This document shows positions 34,914 through 45,531 of a DNA stretch of 64,000 nt, in pieces. Source of the stretch: Gemmata massiliana (GTDB taxonomy: Bacteria > Planctomycetota > Planctomycetia > Gemmatales > Gemmataceae). How positions within the stretch are numbered: position 1 is the stretch's first letter; every line of letters starts with the position of its first letter. The stretch covers positions 7,213,738-7,277,737 of the forward strand of contig NZ_LR593886.1 of the NCBI RefSeq assembly GCF_901538265.1, written 5' to 3'. Below the pieces are notes generated by a model, which had not been told where the DNA came from, searched no databases, and worked only from the letters and a program-made list of their open reading frames with translations. The position numbers and the translations under genes are program-made.

Positions 34914-37900
34914 ATGACGCCTACGTGGAAGACGTTCCTTTCGCGGCTCCACTCGACGATTTCCGGCACCGGGCGCCGCCCGATCCGGACGCGGCGCCCC
35001 AGGGCGCTCGCCATCGAGCAACTCGAGGACCGGTTGGTGCCCGCGTTCGCGCTACAGTTCAGCACCAACGGCGGCGCGACCTTCAGTGCCCCCGTTACCG
35101 ACCAGGGCGTCGGTGACACCGACGCCCTGGTCGGCACCATCGGTGTGAACATCGGGGCCGTGACGATCGCGGCGTCGTCCCTGGGCTCGACCGGTACCGC
35201 GTCCACGACACTGAACCTGTCCGTCACGGGCGTCGCGGCGGCCAGCGCGCACGACATCATTGTTCGAGCGAGCCTCAGTGACCTCACCACGACTCCCGCG
35301 CCCCAAACGCTCGTTTACAGTTTCACCGGTTCGACCCCGAGCGGGGGAACCGTGACCTCGCAAACGTGGGTCGACGACAACAACGCGCTTTTCGGGATGA
35401 CCGGCGACACGACCGGGGCCAAAACGATCCCGGCGAGCGGTTCGCTCGTGGTCAGCGATACGGTGCCCTACTCGGCAACGACGCAAATCCACCTCGTTTT
35501 CAAGAACACGTTCCCGATCAACCTGAGCCTGAACAACCTCAACACGATCACCGCGAGCCCGGAACAGAAGGCCGAGATCCACGGGACGAAGTTCGAGGAC
35601 GTGAACGGCAACGGCGTCCGGGAAAGCAGCGAAGCGGGCCTGCAGGGTTGGACGATCCAGTTACTGGATACCAACGACAACGTACTGGCCACCACGCTCA
35701 CCGCGGTCGACGGCTCGTACTCGTTCACCAACCTCACCCCGGGCATTTACCGGGTTCGCGAAGTGAACCAAGCCGGGTGGACCCAAATCACGGCGAACCC
35801 GGGCGACATCGGAACAGTCAGCGGCTCGAACATCACCGGTGTCGACTTCGGTAACTTCAAGAATATTACGATCGCGGGCACGAAGTACACGGACATCACC
35901 GGCAACAGCTTCAGCTCCGACGACACACCGCTCGCCGGGATCACCGTCAACCTGTTCAAGAACGGCGCCCTCGTCGCCACCACCACCACCGCCACCGACG
36001 GCACCTACTCGTTCGCGAACCAGGGACCGGGCAACTACTTCGTCCAGGAACTCGTGCCCACCGGGTATCAGCAGACCGGGGGTAACGCCGGGTACACCAT
36101 CGTCGCCACCAGCGGCCTCGTCAGCAACAACAACAACTTCGACAACTTCCAACTCGCCAAGATCACCGGCAAGAAGGTCAACGACCTCACCGGCGATGGC
36201 CTCAGCTCCGATGACACCGGGCTCGGTGGCGTCACCGTCAACCTGTACAAGGACAACGCGAGCGGGGTACTCGTCGCCTCGACCACCACCGCCGCCGACG
36301 GAACCTACTCGTTCGACAACCTCGCACCCGGAACCTACTTCGTCCAGGAACTCGTGCCCGCCGGGTCCGTCCAGACCGCGGGCAACGCCGGGTACACCGT
36401 CACCGTCGGGGGCACCGGGGTCCAGAGTGGGGGAACCGCCACCGGCAACGACTTCGCCAACTTCAAACAGGTCACCATCACCGGGACCAAGTTCACCGAC
36501 ATCACCGGCAACAGTTTCAGCTCCGACGACACACCCCGCGCCGGCGTCACCATCAACCTGTACCAGAACGGAAACTTCGTCACCAGCACCGTGACCGGGG
36601 CCGACGGCACGTACAAGTTCGAGAACCTCGGACCGGGCACCTACTTCGTCCAGGAACTCGTGCCCGCGGGCGCCACACAAACCGGGGGCAACGCCGGGTA
36701 CACCATCGCCGCCACCAGCGGCCTCGTCAGCAACAACAACAACTTCGACAACTTCTACCACGGCCAGATCACCGGCAAGAAGGTCACCGACCTCACCGGC
36801 AACGGCCTCACCAGCGACGACACCGGGCTCGGTGGCGTCACCGTCAACCTGTACAAGGCAACGTCCACACTCACTCTGATCGCGAGCACCGTGACCGCGG
36901 CCGACGGAACCTATTCCTTCGGGGATCTGGATCTGGGCACCTACTTCGTCCAGGAACTCGTCCCCAGCGGATACGTCCAGACCGGTGGAAACACGGGCTA
37001 CACCATCACCGTCGGGCCCGGCGGCGTGGTCAGCGGGGGCACCTCCTCGGGCAACGACTTTGCCAACTTCCAGAAGGGATCGATCACCGGGACCAAGTAC
37101 ACGGACATCACCGGCAACGGGCTTTCGGGCGACGACACCGAACTCGGTGGTGTCACCATCAACCTCTATTCCGGCAACTCGACCGCGGGCACACTGGTCG
37201 CGAGTACCGTAACTGCGGCCAACGGCACGTACTCGTTTGGCGACCTCGCACCGGGTACCTACTTCGTCCAAGAACTCGTTCCCGCAGGTGCGACACAAAC
37301 GGCCGGAAGCGCCGGCTATGTGGTGGTCATCGGACAAGGCGGCGTGGGCAGCGGGGGCACGTCTTCCGGTAACAACTTTGCGAACTTCTACCGCGGTCAG
37401 ATCACCGGGACCAAGTACACCGACGTCACCGGGAACGGGATCACCGGCGACGACACCGGGCTCGGTGGCGTCACCATCAACCTGTACAAGGACAACGCCA
37501 GTGGCGCCCTGATCGCCACAACCACCACCGCTAGCGACGGCACCTACTCCTTCGGGAACCTGGATCTGGGCACCTACTTCGTCCAGGAAATCGTTCCCGC
37601 AGGCTCGACGCAGACCGCCGGCATTGCTGGGTACACCATCACCGTCGGGTCCGGGGGCGTGGCCAGCGGCGGAACTGCCACGGGCAACAATTTCGCCAAC
37701 TTCAAGAACATAACGATCGCGGGCACGAAGTACACGGACATCACCGGCAACAGCTTCAGCTCCGACGACACACCGCTCGCCGGGATCACCGTCAACCTGT
37801 TCAAGAACGGCGCCCTCGTCGCCACCACCACCACCGCCACCGACGGCACCTACTCGTTCGCGAACCAGGGACCGGGCAACTACTTCGTCCAGGAACTCGT

Positions 37901-40900
37901 GCCCACCGGGTATCAGCAGACCGGGGGTAACGCCGGGTACACCATCGTCGCCACCAGCGGCCTCGTCAGCAACAACAACAACTTCGACAACTTCCAACTC
38001 GCCAAGATCACCGGCAAGAAGGTCAACGACCTCACCGGCGATGGCCTCAGCTCCGATGACACCGGGCTCGGTGGCGTCACCGTCAACCTGTACAAGGACA
38101 ACGCGAGCGGGGTACTCGTCGCCTCGACCACCACCGCCGCCGACGGAACCTACTCGTTCGACAACCTCGCACCGGGAACCTACTGCGTCCAGGAACTCGT
38201 GCCCGCCGGGTCCGTCCAGACCGCGGGCAACGCCGGGTACACCGTCACCGTCGGGGGCACCGGGGTCCAGAGTGGGGGAACCGCCACCGGCAACGACTTC
38301 GCCAACTTCAAACAGGTCACCATCACCGGGACCAAGTTCACCGACATCACCGGCAACAGTTTCAGCTCCGACGACACACCCCGCGCCGGCGTCACCATCA
38401 ACCTGTACCAGAACGGAAACTTCGTCACCAGCACCGTGACCGGGGCCGACGGCACGTACAAGTTCGAGAACCTCGGACCGGGCACCTACTTCGTCCAGGA
38501 ACTCGTGCCCGCGGGCGCCACACAAACCGGGGGCAACGCCGGGTACACCATCGCCGCCACCAGCGGCCTCGTCAGCAACAACAACAACTTCGACAACTTC
38601 TACCACGGCCAGATCACCGGCAAGAAGGTCACCGACCTCACCGGCAACGGCCTCACCAGCGACGACACCGGGCTCGGTGGCGTCACCATTAATCTCTATT
38701 CCGGCGGCTCCGCCGCCGGCGCGATCGTTGCCACCACCACGACCGCAGCGAACGGCACCTACTCGTTCAGCAATCTCGCACCGGGTACCTACTTCGTCCA
38801 AGAACTCGTTCCCGCCGGGTACCAGCAGACCGCTGGGAACGCCGGGTACGTGGTGGTCATCGGACAGGGCGGCGTGACCAGCGGGGGCACGTCTTCGGGC
38901 AACGACTTCGCCAACTTCCAGAAAATCACGATCAGCGGGACCAAGTATAACGACATCACGGGTAACAGTTTCAGCGCCGACGATACCCCGCTCGCTGGCG
39001 TCACCATCAACCTGTTCAAAGACGGTGGCACCACGCCCGTCGCCACGACCGTGACCGGGGCCGACGGCACATACTCGTTCACCGACCTCGCCCCCGGTAC
39101 CTACTTCGTCCAAGAACTCGTGCCCGCCGGGTCCGTCCAAACCGGGGGCAACGCGGGTTACACCATCGCCGCCACTAGCGGCCTGAACAGCACCGGGAAC
39201 AACTTCGACAACTTCAAGAAGGTGTCCATCACCGGTACGAAAGTTACCGACAAGACGGGCAACGGGTTCACCAGTGACGACGCCGGGCTCGGCGGGATCA
39301 CGATTAACCTGTACTCCGGCACCTCGACCGCGGGCGCGCTCGTTGCCAGCACGACGACCGCATCGAACGGTACGTTCTCGTTCAGCAATCTCGCACCGGG
39401 TACCTACTTCGTCCAGGAAGTCGTGCCCAGCGGCTACGTCCAGACCACCGGAACCAGCGGGTACGCCGTCACCGTAGGCGGCACCGGCATCCAGAGCGGC
39501 GGGACGTCGGCCAACAACAACTTCGCGAACTTCCAGAAGGTGAAGATCACCGGGACCAAGTTCCAGGACATGGACGGCTGCGGGTTCGGTTCGGACGACG
39601 TGGTGTTGGGCGGGGTTACGATCAAACTGTATTCCGGCACCTCGACCGCGGGCGCGCTCGTCGCCAGCACCGTGACCGCGGCCAACGGCACGTTCTCGTT
39701 CGAGGGCCTCGCACCCGGAACCTACTTCGTCCAGGAAGTAGTCCCGACCGGATGGACGCAAACCGGAGGTAACGCCGGGTACGTGGTCACCGTCGGCGGC
39801 ACCGGGGTCCAGAGCGGCGGCACCGCGAGCGGCAAGAACTTCGACAACTACAAGAAGCCGAACCCCGGCATCGACATCGAGAAGACCACGAACGGGCCGA
39901 CCAACAGCAACCCGGTCGCGCCTGACTACGACAACGAAGATGCCGTGGACGGCGCTGGCGTGCCGATTCTCACCCCGGGTTCTTCCGTCACCTGGACCTA
40001 CAAGGTCACGAACACCGGCGACGTGGCGTTCACGACCAGCCAGATCGCCATCGTGGACGACAACGGGACGCCGGGCGTCACGTCCGACGATCTCTCGATC
40101 GCCAACGGGAAAATCACGTTCTTGAGCGTGCTGACCGGGGACTCCGACAACCTGCTCGAGCCGGGCGAGGTGTGGCTGTACAAGGCGACCGGGATCGTTC
40201 AGGACTTCTCGGTCCCGGTGTCCGGCTCGACCGTCTCGTTCGACTTCTCGGGCAACAGTGCCGTCAGCGGGACGGCCGGCAACGTCCGCACGTTCACTTC
40301 GTCTGGAGTGTCGGTCAACGCCAGTGCCTTCAGCCGCGACAAAACCACCGGCGCCTGGTCCACGGCGTACCTGGGCAGCTACGGCGGCGGCCTGGGCGTC
40401 ACCGACACCAGCGAGAGCGGGAGCAGCAACTCCCACACGGTCGACAACAGCGGGCGCGACAACTACGTGCTGTTCGAGTTCTCCGAAAACGTCGTCATCG
40501 ACTCGGCCTTCCTCGGCTACGTCGTGGGCGACAGCGACCTGACGGTCTGGATCGGTACGAAGACCGGCGCGTTCAACAGCCACCTCACGCTCAGCGACAG
40601 CGTGCTGGCGAGCCTCGGGTTCACCGAGGTCAACCTGGGCGGGTCGAGCACCCGGACCGCGAACCTGAACGCGGCCCTGCTCGCGGGCAACGTACTCGTC
40701 ATCGCCGCCAAGACCGGCGACTCGGACGACAATTTCAAGATCGAGACGCTGTGCCTCCAGAAGGTCAAGCCCGGTGTTTACGAGAACAAGGCCACCGTTA
40801 CGGTTCCCGGGGCCAGCGACAGTGACCTCAGCCACTACAAGAACCCGCCCGCGGTGGTGGGCGGGTCGATCAGCGGTACCAAGTACCTCGACGTGAGCGG

Positions 40901-42455
40901 CAACGGCCTGAACAAGACGGCCGGCACCAACTCCCCGGCCGACACGCCGCTCGCGGGCGTGACGATCTACCTCGACCTGGACAACGACGGCCGGCTCGAC
41001 GTGGGCGAGCCGGAGACGGTGACCGACGCGAACGGGAACTACCTGTTCACGGGCCTGGCCTCGAAGACCTACTACGTCCGCGAGGTCGTACCGGCGGGCT
41101 TCGTTCGCACCGGCCCTGCGCTCTCGGACAACTACGCGGTGGCGGTCTCCGCGGGCAAGAGCTACACCGGGTACGACTTCGCCAACGCCGAGACGTGCGA
41201 GGACGACACCGTCACCTGCGTGTCGTTCACCATCCGCCACACGGACGGCACGTGCGAGACGGTCACCGATCTGCGCGGGCGCACCCGCGAGGGCGACCTG
41301 ATCACCGTCACGTTCAACGTCAACGTCCCGGCTGGGCAGACGCACCAGATCACGTTTGTCAGCTACACCGCCCCGGGCGCGGACTTCGACGCGAACACGG
41401 CGAGCCAGCAGAAGATCTACGACCTGGACACCGACGAATTCGGCCCCGGGTATCACACGCTGACGGTCCGCGTCCCGAACTGCTACTACCAGGTCGACTT
41501 CGTCTGCGGGTTCGCGATCGACAAGCTCGGGCCGGCGAACAGCAACATCTTCTACACGCCGCAGAAGCGCCTGGTGAGCGCGGACAACGGCGGTGCGGAG
41601 TGCTGCGACAACGACGGCATGATCAGCGGGTACAAGTTCAACGACGCGGACGCCGACGGGGTGTGGGACAACGGCGAGAAGGGGCTGTCGGGCTGGGTCG
41701 TCTACCTCGACAGCAACAACAACGGGTACAAGGATTCGTGGGAAACCGCCACCGTCACCGACGCGAACGGGTACTACAAGTTCAACAACCTCGCCGCCGG
41801 GAACTACCGCGTCCGCGAGGTCCAGCAGTCCGGGTGGGTGCAGAGCGCGGCCCCGGCCCTCGTCGCCCTCACCACCGGTCAGAACAAGACCGGCGTGAAC
41901 TTCGGGAACGTGGCCGGGAGCCTGGTGTCGGGTTGCGACACGGCCTCGATCGACTTCTGGAACTGCTCGAGCGGCCAGAGCCTGATCAAGTCGCTCAACG
42001 GCGGGTCCACGAAGACCGCCCTGGGCACCTGGCTCGCGAGCAACTTCTCGAAACTGTACGGGTCGTCGAGCAGCTACAACCTGAGCGGCAAGACGAACGC
42101 ACAGGTCGCGTCCTACTTCCAGACCTTGGCCGGGAAGTCAGACAAGCTCGAGGCCCAGATCCTGGCGACCGCGCTGGCCGTGTACGTGACCGACTCCGAC
42201 TTGGCCGGCGGAACCTACGCGCGGAACTACGGGTTCAAGGTCACCACCACCGGCATCGCCGACGAGTTCTACAACATCGGCACCAACGGCTCGCTCTTCG
42301 GGGTCGCGAACGGGGGCGTGCGGACCGTCTGGCAGATCCTCGTGGCGGCCAACAACTCCGCGACCAGTGGCCTCGCGTGGAACGGGAACTCGACGGCCCG
42401 CTCCGCGGCACGCACGCTGTTCGCCGGGCTCAATGACGTGGGCGGCATCGGGTAA
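34914..42455 (+). CDS. Giant SdrD B-like repeat surface protein
   Basis: 2513 aa from ATG 34914 (MTPTWKTFLSRLHSTIS). The N-terminus carries the planctomycete motif AIEQLEDRLVPA. Residues about 45-218 form a domain shared with the PEP-CTERM-like neighbour. One canonical SdrD B domain (about 219-317) precedes 13 repeats of about 102 aa (about 318-1647), typified by ITGTKFTDITGNSF..DDT, DGTYSF..LAPGTYFVQE and NAGYT. Then come a DUF11-like domain (IDIEKTTNGP), a 190-aa beta domain, two further SdrD B domains around a Cys-rich segment (about 2095-2229), and a 170-aa C-terminal domain (NCSSGQSLIKSLNGG). DxDxDG-type loops suggest Ca binding. It probably serves in adhesion or cell coat. Confidence 0.9.
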   Translation: MTPTWKTFLSRLHSTISGTGRRPIRTRRPRALAIEQLEDRLVPAFALQFSTNGGATFSAPVTDQGVGDTDALVGTIGVNIGAVTIAASSLGSTGTASTTLNLSVTGVAAASAHDIIVRASLSDLTTTPAPQTLVYSFTGSTPSGGTVTSQTWVDDNNALFGMTGDTTGAKTIPASGSLVVSDTVPYSATTQIHLVFKNTFPINLSLNNLNTITASPEQKAEIHGTKFEDVNGNGVRESSEAGLQGWTIQLLDTNDNVLATTLTAVDGSYSFTNLTPGIYRVREVNQAGWTQITANPGDIGTVSGSNITGVDFGNFKNITIAGTKYTDITGNSFSSDDTPLAGITVNLFKNGALVATTTTATDGTYSFANQGPGNYFVQELVPTGYQQTGGNAGYTIVATSGLVSNNNNFDNFQLAKITGKKVNDLTGDGLSSDDTGLGGVTVNLYKDNASGVLVASTTTAADGTYSFDNLAPGTYFVQELVPAGSVQTAGNAGYTVTVGGTGVQSGGTATGNDFANFKQVTITGTKFTDITGNSFSSDDTPRAGVTINLYQNGNFVTSTVTGADGTYKFENLGPGTYFVQELVPAGATQTGGNAGYTIAATSGLVSNNNNFDNFYHGQITGKKVTDLTGNGLTSDDTGLGGVTVNLYKATSTLTLIASTVTAADGTYSFGDLDLGTYFVQELVPSGYVQTGGNTGYTITVGPGGVVSGGTSSGNDFANFQKGSITGTKYTDITGNGLSGDDTELGGVTINLYSGNSTAGTLVASTVTAANGTYSFGDLAPGTYFVQELVPAGATQTAGSAGYVVVIGQGGVGSGGTSSGNNFANFYRGQITGTKYTDVTGNGITGDDTGLGGVTINLYKDNASGALIATTTTASDGTYSFGNLDLGTYFVQEIVPAGSTQTAGIAGYTITVGSGGVASGGTATGNNFANFKNITIAGTKYTDITGNSFSSDDTPLAGITVNLFKNGALVATTTTATDGTYSFANQGPGNYFVQELVPTGYQQTGGNAGYTIVATSGLVSNNNNFDNFQLAKITGKKVNDLTGDGLSSDDTGLGGVTVNLYKDNASGVLVASTTTAADGTYSFDNLAPGTYCVQELVPAGSVQTAGNAGYTVTVGGTGVQSGGTATGNDFANFKQVTITGTKFTDITGNSFSSDDTPRAGVTINLYQNGNFVTSTVTGADGTYKFENLGPGTYFVQELVPAGATQTGGNAGYTIAATSGLVSNNNNFDNFYHGQITGKKVTDLTGNGLTSDDTGLGGVTINLYSGGSAAGAIVATTTTAANGTYSFSNLAPGTYFVQELVPAGYQQTAGNAGYVVVIGQGGVTSGGTSSGNDFANFQKITISGTKYNDITGNSFSADDTPLAGVTINLFKDGGTTPVATTVTGADGTYSFTDLAPGTYFVQELVPAGSVQTGGNAGYTIAATSGLNSTGNNFDNFKKVSITGTKVTDKTGNGFTSDDAGLGGITINLYSGTSTAGALVASTTTASNGTFSFSNLAPGTYFVQEVVPSGYVQTTGTSGYAVTVGGTGIQSGGTSANNNFANFQKVKITGTKFQDMDGCGFGSDDVVLGGVTIKLYSGTSTAGALVASTVTAANGTFSFEGLAPGTYFVQEVVPTGWTQTGGNAGYVVTVGGTGVQSGGTASGKNFDNYKKPNPGIDIEKTTNGPTNSNPVAPDYDNEDAVDGAGVPILTPGSSVTWTYKVTNTGDVAFTTSQIAIVDDNGTPGVTSDDLSIANGKITFLSVLTGDSDNLLEPGEVWLYKATGIVQDFSVPVSGSTVSFDFSGNSAVSGTAGNVRTFTSSGVSVNASAFSRDKTTGAWSTAYLGSYGGGLGVTDTSESGSSNSHTVDNSGRDNYVLFEFSENVVIDSAFLGYVVGDSDLTVWIGTKTGAFNSHLTLSDSVLASLGFTEVNLGGSSTRTANLNAALLAGNVLVIAAKTGDSDDNFKIETLCLQKVKPGVYENKATVTVPGASDSDLSHYKNPPAVVGGSISGTKYLDVSGNGLNKTAGTNSPADTPLAGVTIYLDLDNDGRLDVGEPETVTDANGNYLFTGLASKTYYVREVVPAGFVRTGPALSDNYAVAVSAGKSYTGYDFANAETCEDDTVTCVSFTIRHTDGTCETVTDLRGRTREGDLITVTFNVNVPAGQTHQITFVSYTAPGADFDANTASQQKIYDLDTDEFGPGYHTLTVRVPNCYYQVDFVCGFAIDKLGPANSNIFYTPQKRLVSADNGGAECCDNDGMISGYKFNDADADGVWDNGEKGLSGWVVYLDSNNNGYKDSWETATVTDANGYYKFNNLAAGNYRVREVQQSGWVQSAAPALVALTTGQNKTGVNFGNVAGSLVSGCDTASIDFWNCSSGQSLIKSLNGGSTKTALGTWLASNFSKLYGSSSSYNLSGKTNAQVASYFQTLAGKSDKLEAQILATALAVYVTDSDLAGGTYARNYGFKVTTTGIADEFYNIGTNGSLFGVANGGVRTVWQILVAANNSATSGLAWNGNSTARSAARTLFAGLNDVGGIG
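35868..36842 (+). repeat. 975-bp intragenic duplication, copy 1
   Basis: Near-identical (two differences noticed) to 37713-38687, offset 1845 bp (615 codons). It covers just over three repeat units of the giant protein. Confidence 0.9.
37713..38687 (+). repeat. 975-bp intragenic duplication, copy 2
   Basis: Second copy of 35868-36842. The two differences seen fall close together; one changes the conserved TYFVQE to TYCVQE (Cys1091, codon 38184-38186). Confidence 0.9.
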
Positions 42456-42468
42456 GGAGCCTAACGTA

Positions 42469-42544
42469 GTACCGCCGCGGCCTGGGTCAGCGGGCCGCGG
42501 TACCAAGTAGCGGGGCGCGGGTGCTTCAAAGCATCAGCGCCCCG
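42469..42544 (+). terminator. Two consecutive hairpins after the giant gene
   Basis: Hairpin 1 (42469-42503) starts 14 bp after the stop, with arms GTACCGCCGCGGCC and GGGCCGCGGTACC (slightly imperfect). Hairpin 2 pairs CGGGGCGC (42511-42518) with GCGCCCCG (42537-42544), with inner TGCTT/AAGCA pairs. The pair is a plausible strong terminator. Confidence 0.65.
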
Positions 42545-42652
42545 TAGTCGTTTACCTCATCGGAATTTACAAGGGGCGATCGGCTCGTCCTCTGGGTGGC
42601 CCGGCGCCTGCTCCTCACCGCCGGTGCCCGCGGTTTTGACACGGTTCCTCAG

Positions 42653-43958
42653 CTCGACTGGTGCCGAATCTATGACCGCCCGTGGTGAGGTAACATGAGG
42701 GTTGCAGGCGACCCACGGCCCTCGCCCACGGCCGCCATGATTTTACCACCCGAAGCACACGGCTTGGTGCAGGTTCTCGCTTTCCACTTCACCAGCCCAA
42801 CGTACCAACGCGCCTCGACGCTCTTGGTCGGGGTGATTCTCACCACCGGTCGGCGCACCGTTGCCAACGTGTTGCGCGCGCCGCGGTCCGGGCTCGCGCT
42901 CGGGCGCGCCTTGGCGCGGTTCCGGCTCGACCACGTGGTTCCCGACGGTGTCGTCACGCGGGTCGGTGACGACACCGTGGACGGGCACCCCGGTCCGAAC
43001 GTGTACGGCAAGGCCCGGCACCGGGACCCCGTGCGCTCGTCCCATTCGTACACGGCCTGGCGGTACGGGCACACGTGGGTGGTTCTCGCGGTCCTGGTCC
43101 CGGTCCCGGTCGCCAAACGGCGTTGGGCCCTACCAATACTCATCGACCTGTACCGCTCGGCTGAAGACGATCGCGCCCGCAAGAGGCGGCACCGGACCCG
43201 GCGCGGGTCACGTGCGGGCTGTTGCGCGTGCTCCTCATCCGATTCCCGGGTCGCACCTTCGTATTCATCGAGGATTCCGGGTACGGAACCCACGAGGTGG
43301 CCCGGTTCTATGACCGTCATCGCGCCCGGCGGACCCCGATCAGCACGTTGCACCCGGACGCCAACCTGTTCGACCCGCCCCCGCCGTATTCGGGTCAAGG
43401 GCGACCACGGGTCAAGGGCCCGCGTCGGTCCAAGCCCCGCGCGGCCGTTGCCGCCGCCACAGCCTTCGCCCGGTTGGAAGTCAGGTGGTACGGCGGGGGC
43501 AAGCGGCGCGTCGAGACCCTTGAGGGCACTGGGCACGGGTACAAGGGCGGGTGCGGACGGGTCCCGTTGCGCGGGGTGTTCGTCCGGGCCGCGACCGGCG
43601 CACACCGCGACGAGTACCTGTTCACCACCGACCCGGCCCTCTGGGCCGATGCGGTGGTCGGCGCCTACTGTGGTCGCTGGAGCATCGAAACCACATTCCA
43701 GGAAGCCCGGTCCGCTCTCGGGCTGGAGACCACGCGCGGCCGGCGGCGAAGCGAACGGGAGCGCTCGCGTGGCCGGGCAAGGCCACGGTCACGTTCTCCG
43801 ACGCCCTGTGCGCCGTCCGCCGGTGGTTGTGGGACGAGGCCCTTTTGCCACAGGCCGGGGACGGCGCGGCCCTTCAGAAACTCCCGGACCCATCCGCGAA
43901 CTGCTACTGACTACGCTCGCACCGGCGGCATGAGCAACGAGAATCGGCATCAGTCGAG
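42653..43958 (+). mobile_element. Degenerate IS element (IS701/IS4-like DDE)
   Basis: About 1.3 kb bounded by imperfect 19-bp inverted repeats (left 42653-42671 ctcgactggtgccgaatct; right 43940-43958; 17/19 complementary). It contains the broken transposase at 42695-43933. A target-site duplication is not evident. Confidence 0.7.
42695..43933 (+). pseudogene. Broken DDE transposase
   Basis: Transposase motifs are spread over three frames: VGDDTVDGHPGPNVYGKARHRD (first Asp) in frame 42695 to about 43200; [18 protein letters not shown] (second Asp) and [22 protein letters not shown] (Glu) in the frame from about 43220 to 43745; [23 protein letters not shown] in a third frame; and [13 protein letters not shown] back in the first frame. 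At least three frameshifts are needed. The segments after VANVLRAP and after GLETTRG look shortened compared with full-length relatives. It encodes no functional protein. Confidence 0.85.
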
Positions 43959-44121
43959 GTTAGAGCGCCATGGTTCGCGCCACACCAAGCGCCGACAATC
44001 CGTGTTGACGGGCGGATCGAACCTGTTTTACATTTTCACTCTTCGCCGCGCGGTTCGGGGCGGCCTCTTCCCATTTTGGAGAGATCGTCGCTCCGAGCAG
44101 CACACCTGGAGCGATCTTACT

Positions 44122-45453
44122 GTGAAAGTTGCGATCATCGGAACCGGGTACGTCGGCCTCGTCACGGGCACGTGTCTCGCGGAGAGCGGGAACGACGTGG
44201 TGTGCGTGGACAACAACCCCAAAAAGATTACGGTCCTACAGCAGGGCGGCATCCCGATCTACGAACCGGGGCTCCAAGAGTTGGTCGCGCGGAACGCGCG
44301 CGACGGGCGCTTGACATTCACGACCGATCTGGCCGCGGCGGTGCGCGCCGCCCAACTCGTGTTCATCGCGGTGGGGACGCCCCAATCCGACGAGGGCGAT
44401 GCCGACCTGACGGCCGTGTTCGCGGTCGCGGACGCGATCGGCGAGGCACTTAAAGATGTGCCTCCCGGTCCGCCGGGAACCCGCGTCGTGGTCACCAAGA
44501 GCACGGTCCCGGTCGGGACCAACGCCCAGGTCGCCGAACGACTGGGGGCCAAAGGTTGCTCACACGTCGATGTGGCGAGCAACCCGGAGTTCCTCAAAGA
44601 GGGAGCCGCGATCGAGGACTTCATGAAGCCCGACCGCGTGGTCGTGGGGGCGCGCCGGCCCGAGGCGGCCGAGGTGCTCCGGGAGCTGTATGCCCCGTTC
44701 TTGCGCACCGAGCGCCCGTTCCTGGTGATGACCCCGGAATCGGCCGAGATGACGAAGTACGCGGCCAACGCGATGCTCGCGACCAAGATCAGCTTCATCA
44801 ACGAGATGGCGAACCTGTGCGACCGACTCGGGGCCGACATCAACGACGTGCGCAAGGGCATCGGGCACGACCAGCGGATCGGCTTCCAGTTCCTGTTCCC
44901 CGGCCCCGGGTACGGCGGATCATGTTTCCCCAAGGACGTGGAGGCGATCATCGCAATGGGCCGACGAACCGACCTGCCGCTCGAACTGATGCGGGCCGTG
45001 GACGCGGTGAACGACGCACAGAAGCGAGTGCTCTTCGAGAAGATCCGCGCGCACTACGGTGACGAACTCGCGGGGAAGACGTTGGCCCTGTGGGGGCTGG
45101 CGTTCAAGCCCCGGACCGATGACATCCGCGAGGCGCCGGCCCTAACGCTCATCGACGCACTGCTCGAAGCAGGTGCACAGGTCCGCGTCCACGACCCGGA
45201 AGCGACCGCCAACGTGCGCGCGATTTACGGCGACAAGTTGCACTACGCGGACCGGCCTTATGGGGCGCTGGAGGGCGCGGACGGGCTAGTGGTCGTGACC
45301 GAGTGGGCCGAGTTCCGCAACCCGGACTTCGAGGTGATGAAGCGTCTCCTGGCCCAGCGCGTGATCTTCGACGGCCGAAACGTGTACGACCCCCGAATGC
45401 TCCGACAGTTCGGATTCACCTACTACGGCATCGGGCGCGGGGCGCGCGCGTAG
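44122..45453 (+). CDS. ugd: UDP-glucose 6-dehydrogenase
   Basis: 443 aa from GTG 44122 ([21 protein letters not shown]), with GGAG about 10 bases upstream. The frame remains open to 43222 only through IS sequence. NAD-binding GTGYVG; catalytic motif [12 protein letters not shown] with nucleophile Cys268; substrate tracts [19 protein letters not shown] and [13 protein letters not shown]-terminal [19 protein letters not shown]. The enzyme oxidises UDP-glucose to UDP-glucuronate for capsule and envelope polysaccharides. A GDP-mannose dehydrogenase is less likely. It sits behind the IS and may once have been linked to the surface-protein locus. Confidence 0.93.
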   Translation: MKVAIIGTGYVGLVTGTCLAESGNDVVCVDNNPKKITVLQQGGIPIYEPGLQELVARNARDGRLTFTTDLAAAVRAAQLVFIAVGTPQSDEGDADLTAVFAVADAIGEALKDVPPGPPGTRVVVTKSTVPVGTNAQVAERLGAKGCSHVDVASNPEFLKEGAAIEDFMKPDRVVVGARRPEAAEVLRELYAPFLRTERPFLVMTPESAEMTKYAANAMLATKISFINEMANLCDRLGADINDVRKGIGHDQRIGFQFLFPGPGYGGSCFPKDVEAIIAMGRRTDLPLELMRAVDAVNDAQKRVLFEKIRAHYGDELAGKTLALWGLAFKPRTDDIREAPALTLIDALLEAGAQVRVHDPEATANVRAIYGDKLHYADRPYGALEGADGLVVVTEWAEFRNPDFEVMKRLLAQRVIFDGRNVYDPRMLRQFGFTYYGIGRGARA

Positions 45454-45531
45454 TTCAGCCCCAAGGTGTTATGAGAACCTTGCCGCGTGCTCCACTGAAG
45501 ATGTGCCATCACTGCCCCGCGATTGGGGCGG

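Noticed and set aside
35868-39855. Repeats in the giant gene as a CRISPR-like or tandem DNA array
   Set aside because: They are in-frame ~306-bp protein-coding units with codon-level divergence, not short repeats with spacers.
35661-41456. 1931-codon open frame on the minus strand, antisense to the giant surface gene
   Set aside because: The plus-strand protein has clear repeat domains. The antisense frame is open because of high-GC codon bias and the repeats, with Val/Gly/Asp-rich composition and no recognisable domain.
43222-44121. 300-residue N-terminal extension of UDP-glucose dehydrogenase
   Set aside because: The extension is transposase sequence of the decayed IS followed by non-coding DNA; the enzyme starts with its NAD-binding motif at GTG 44122.
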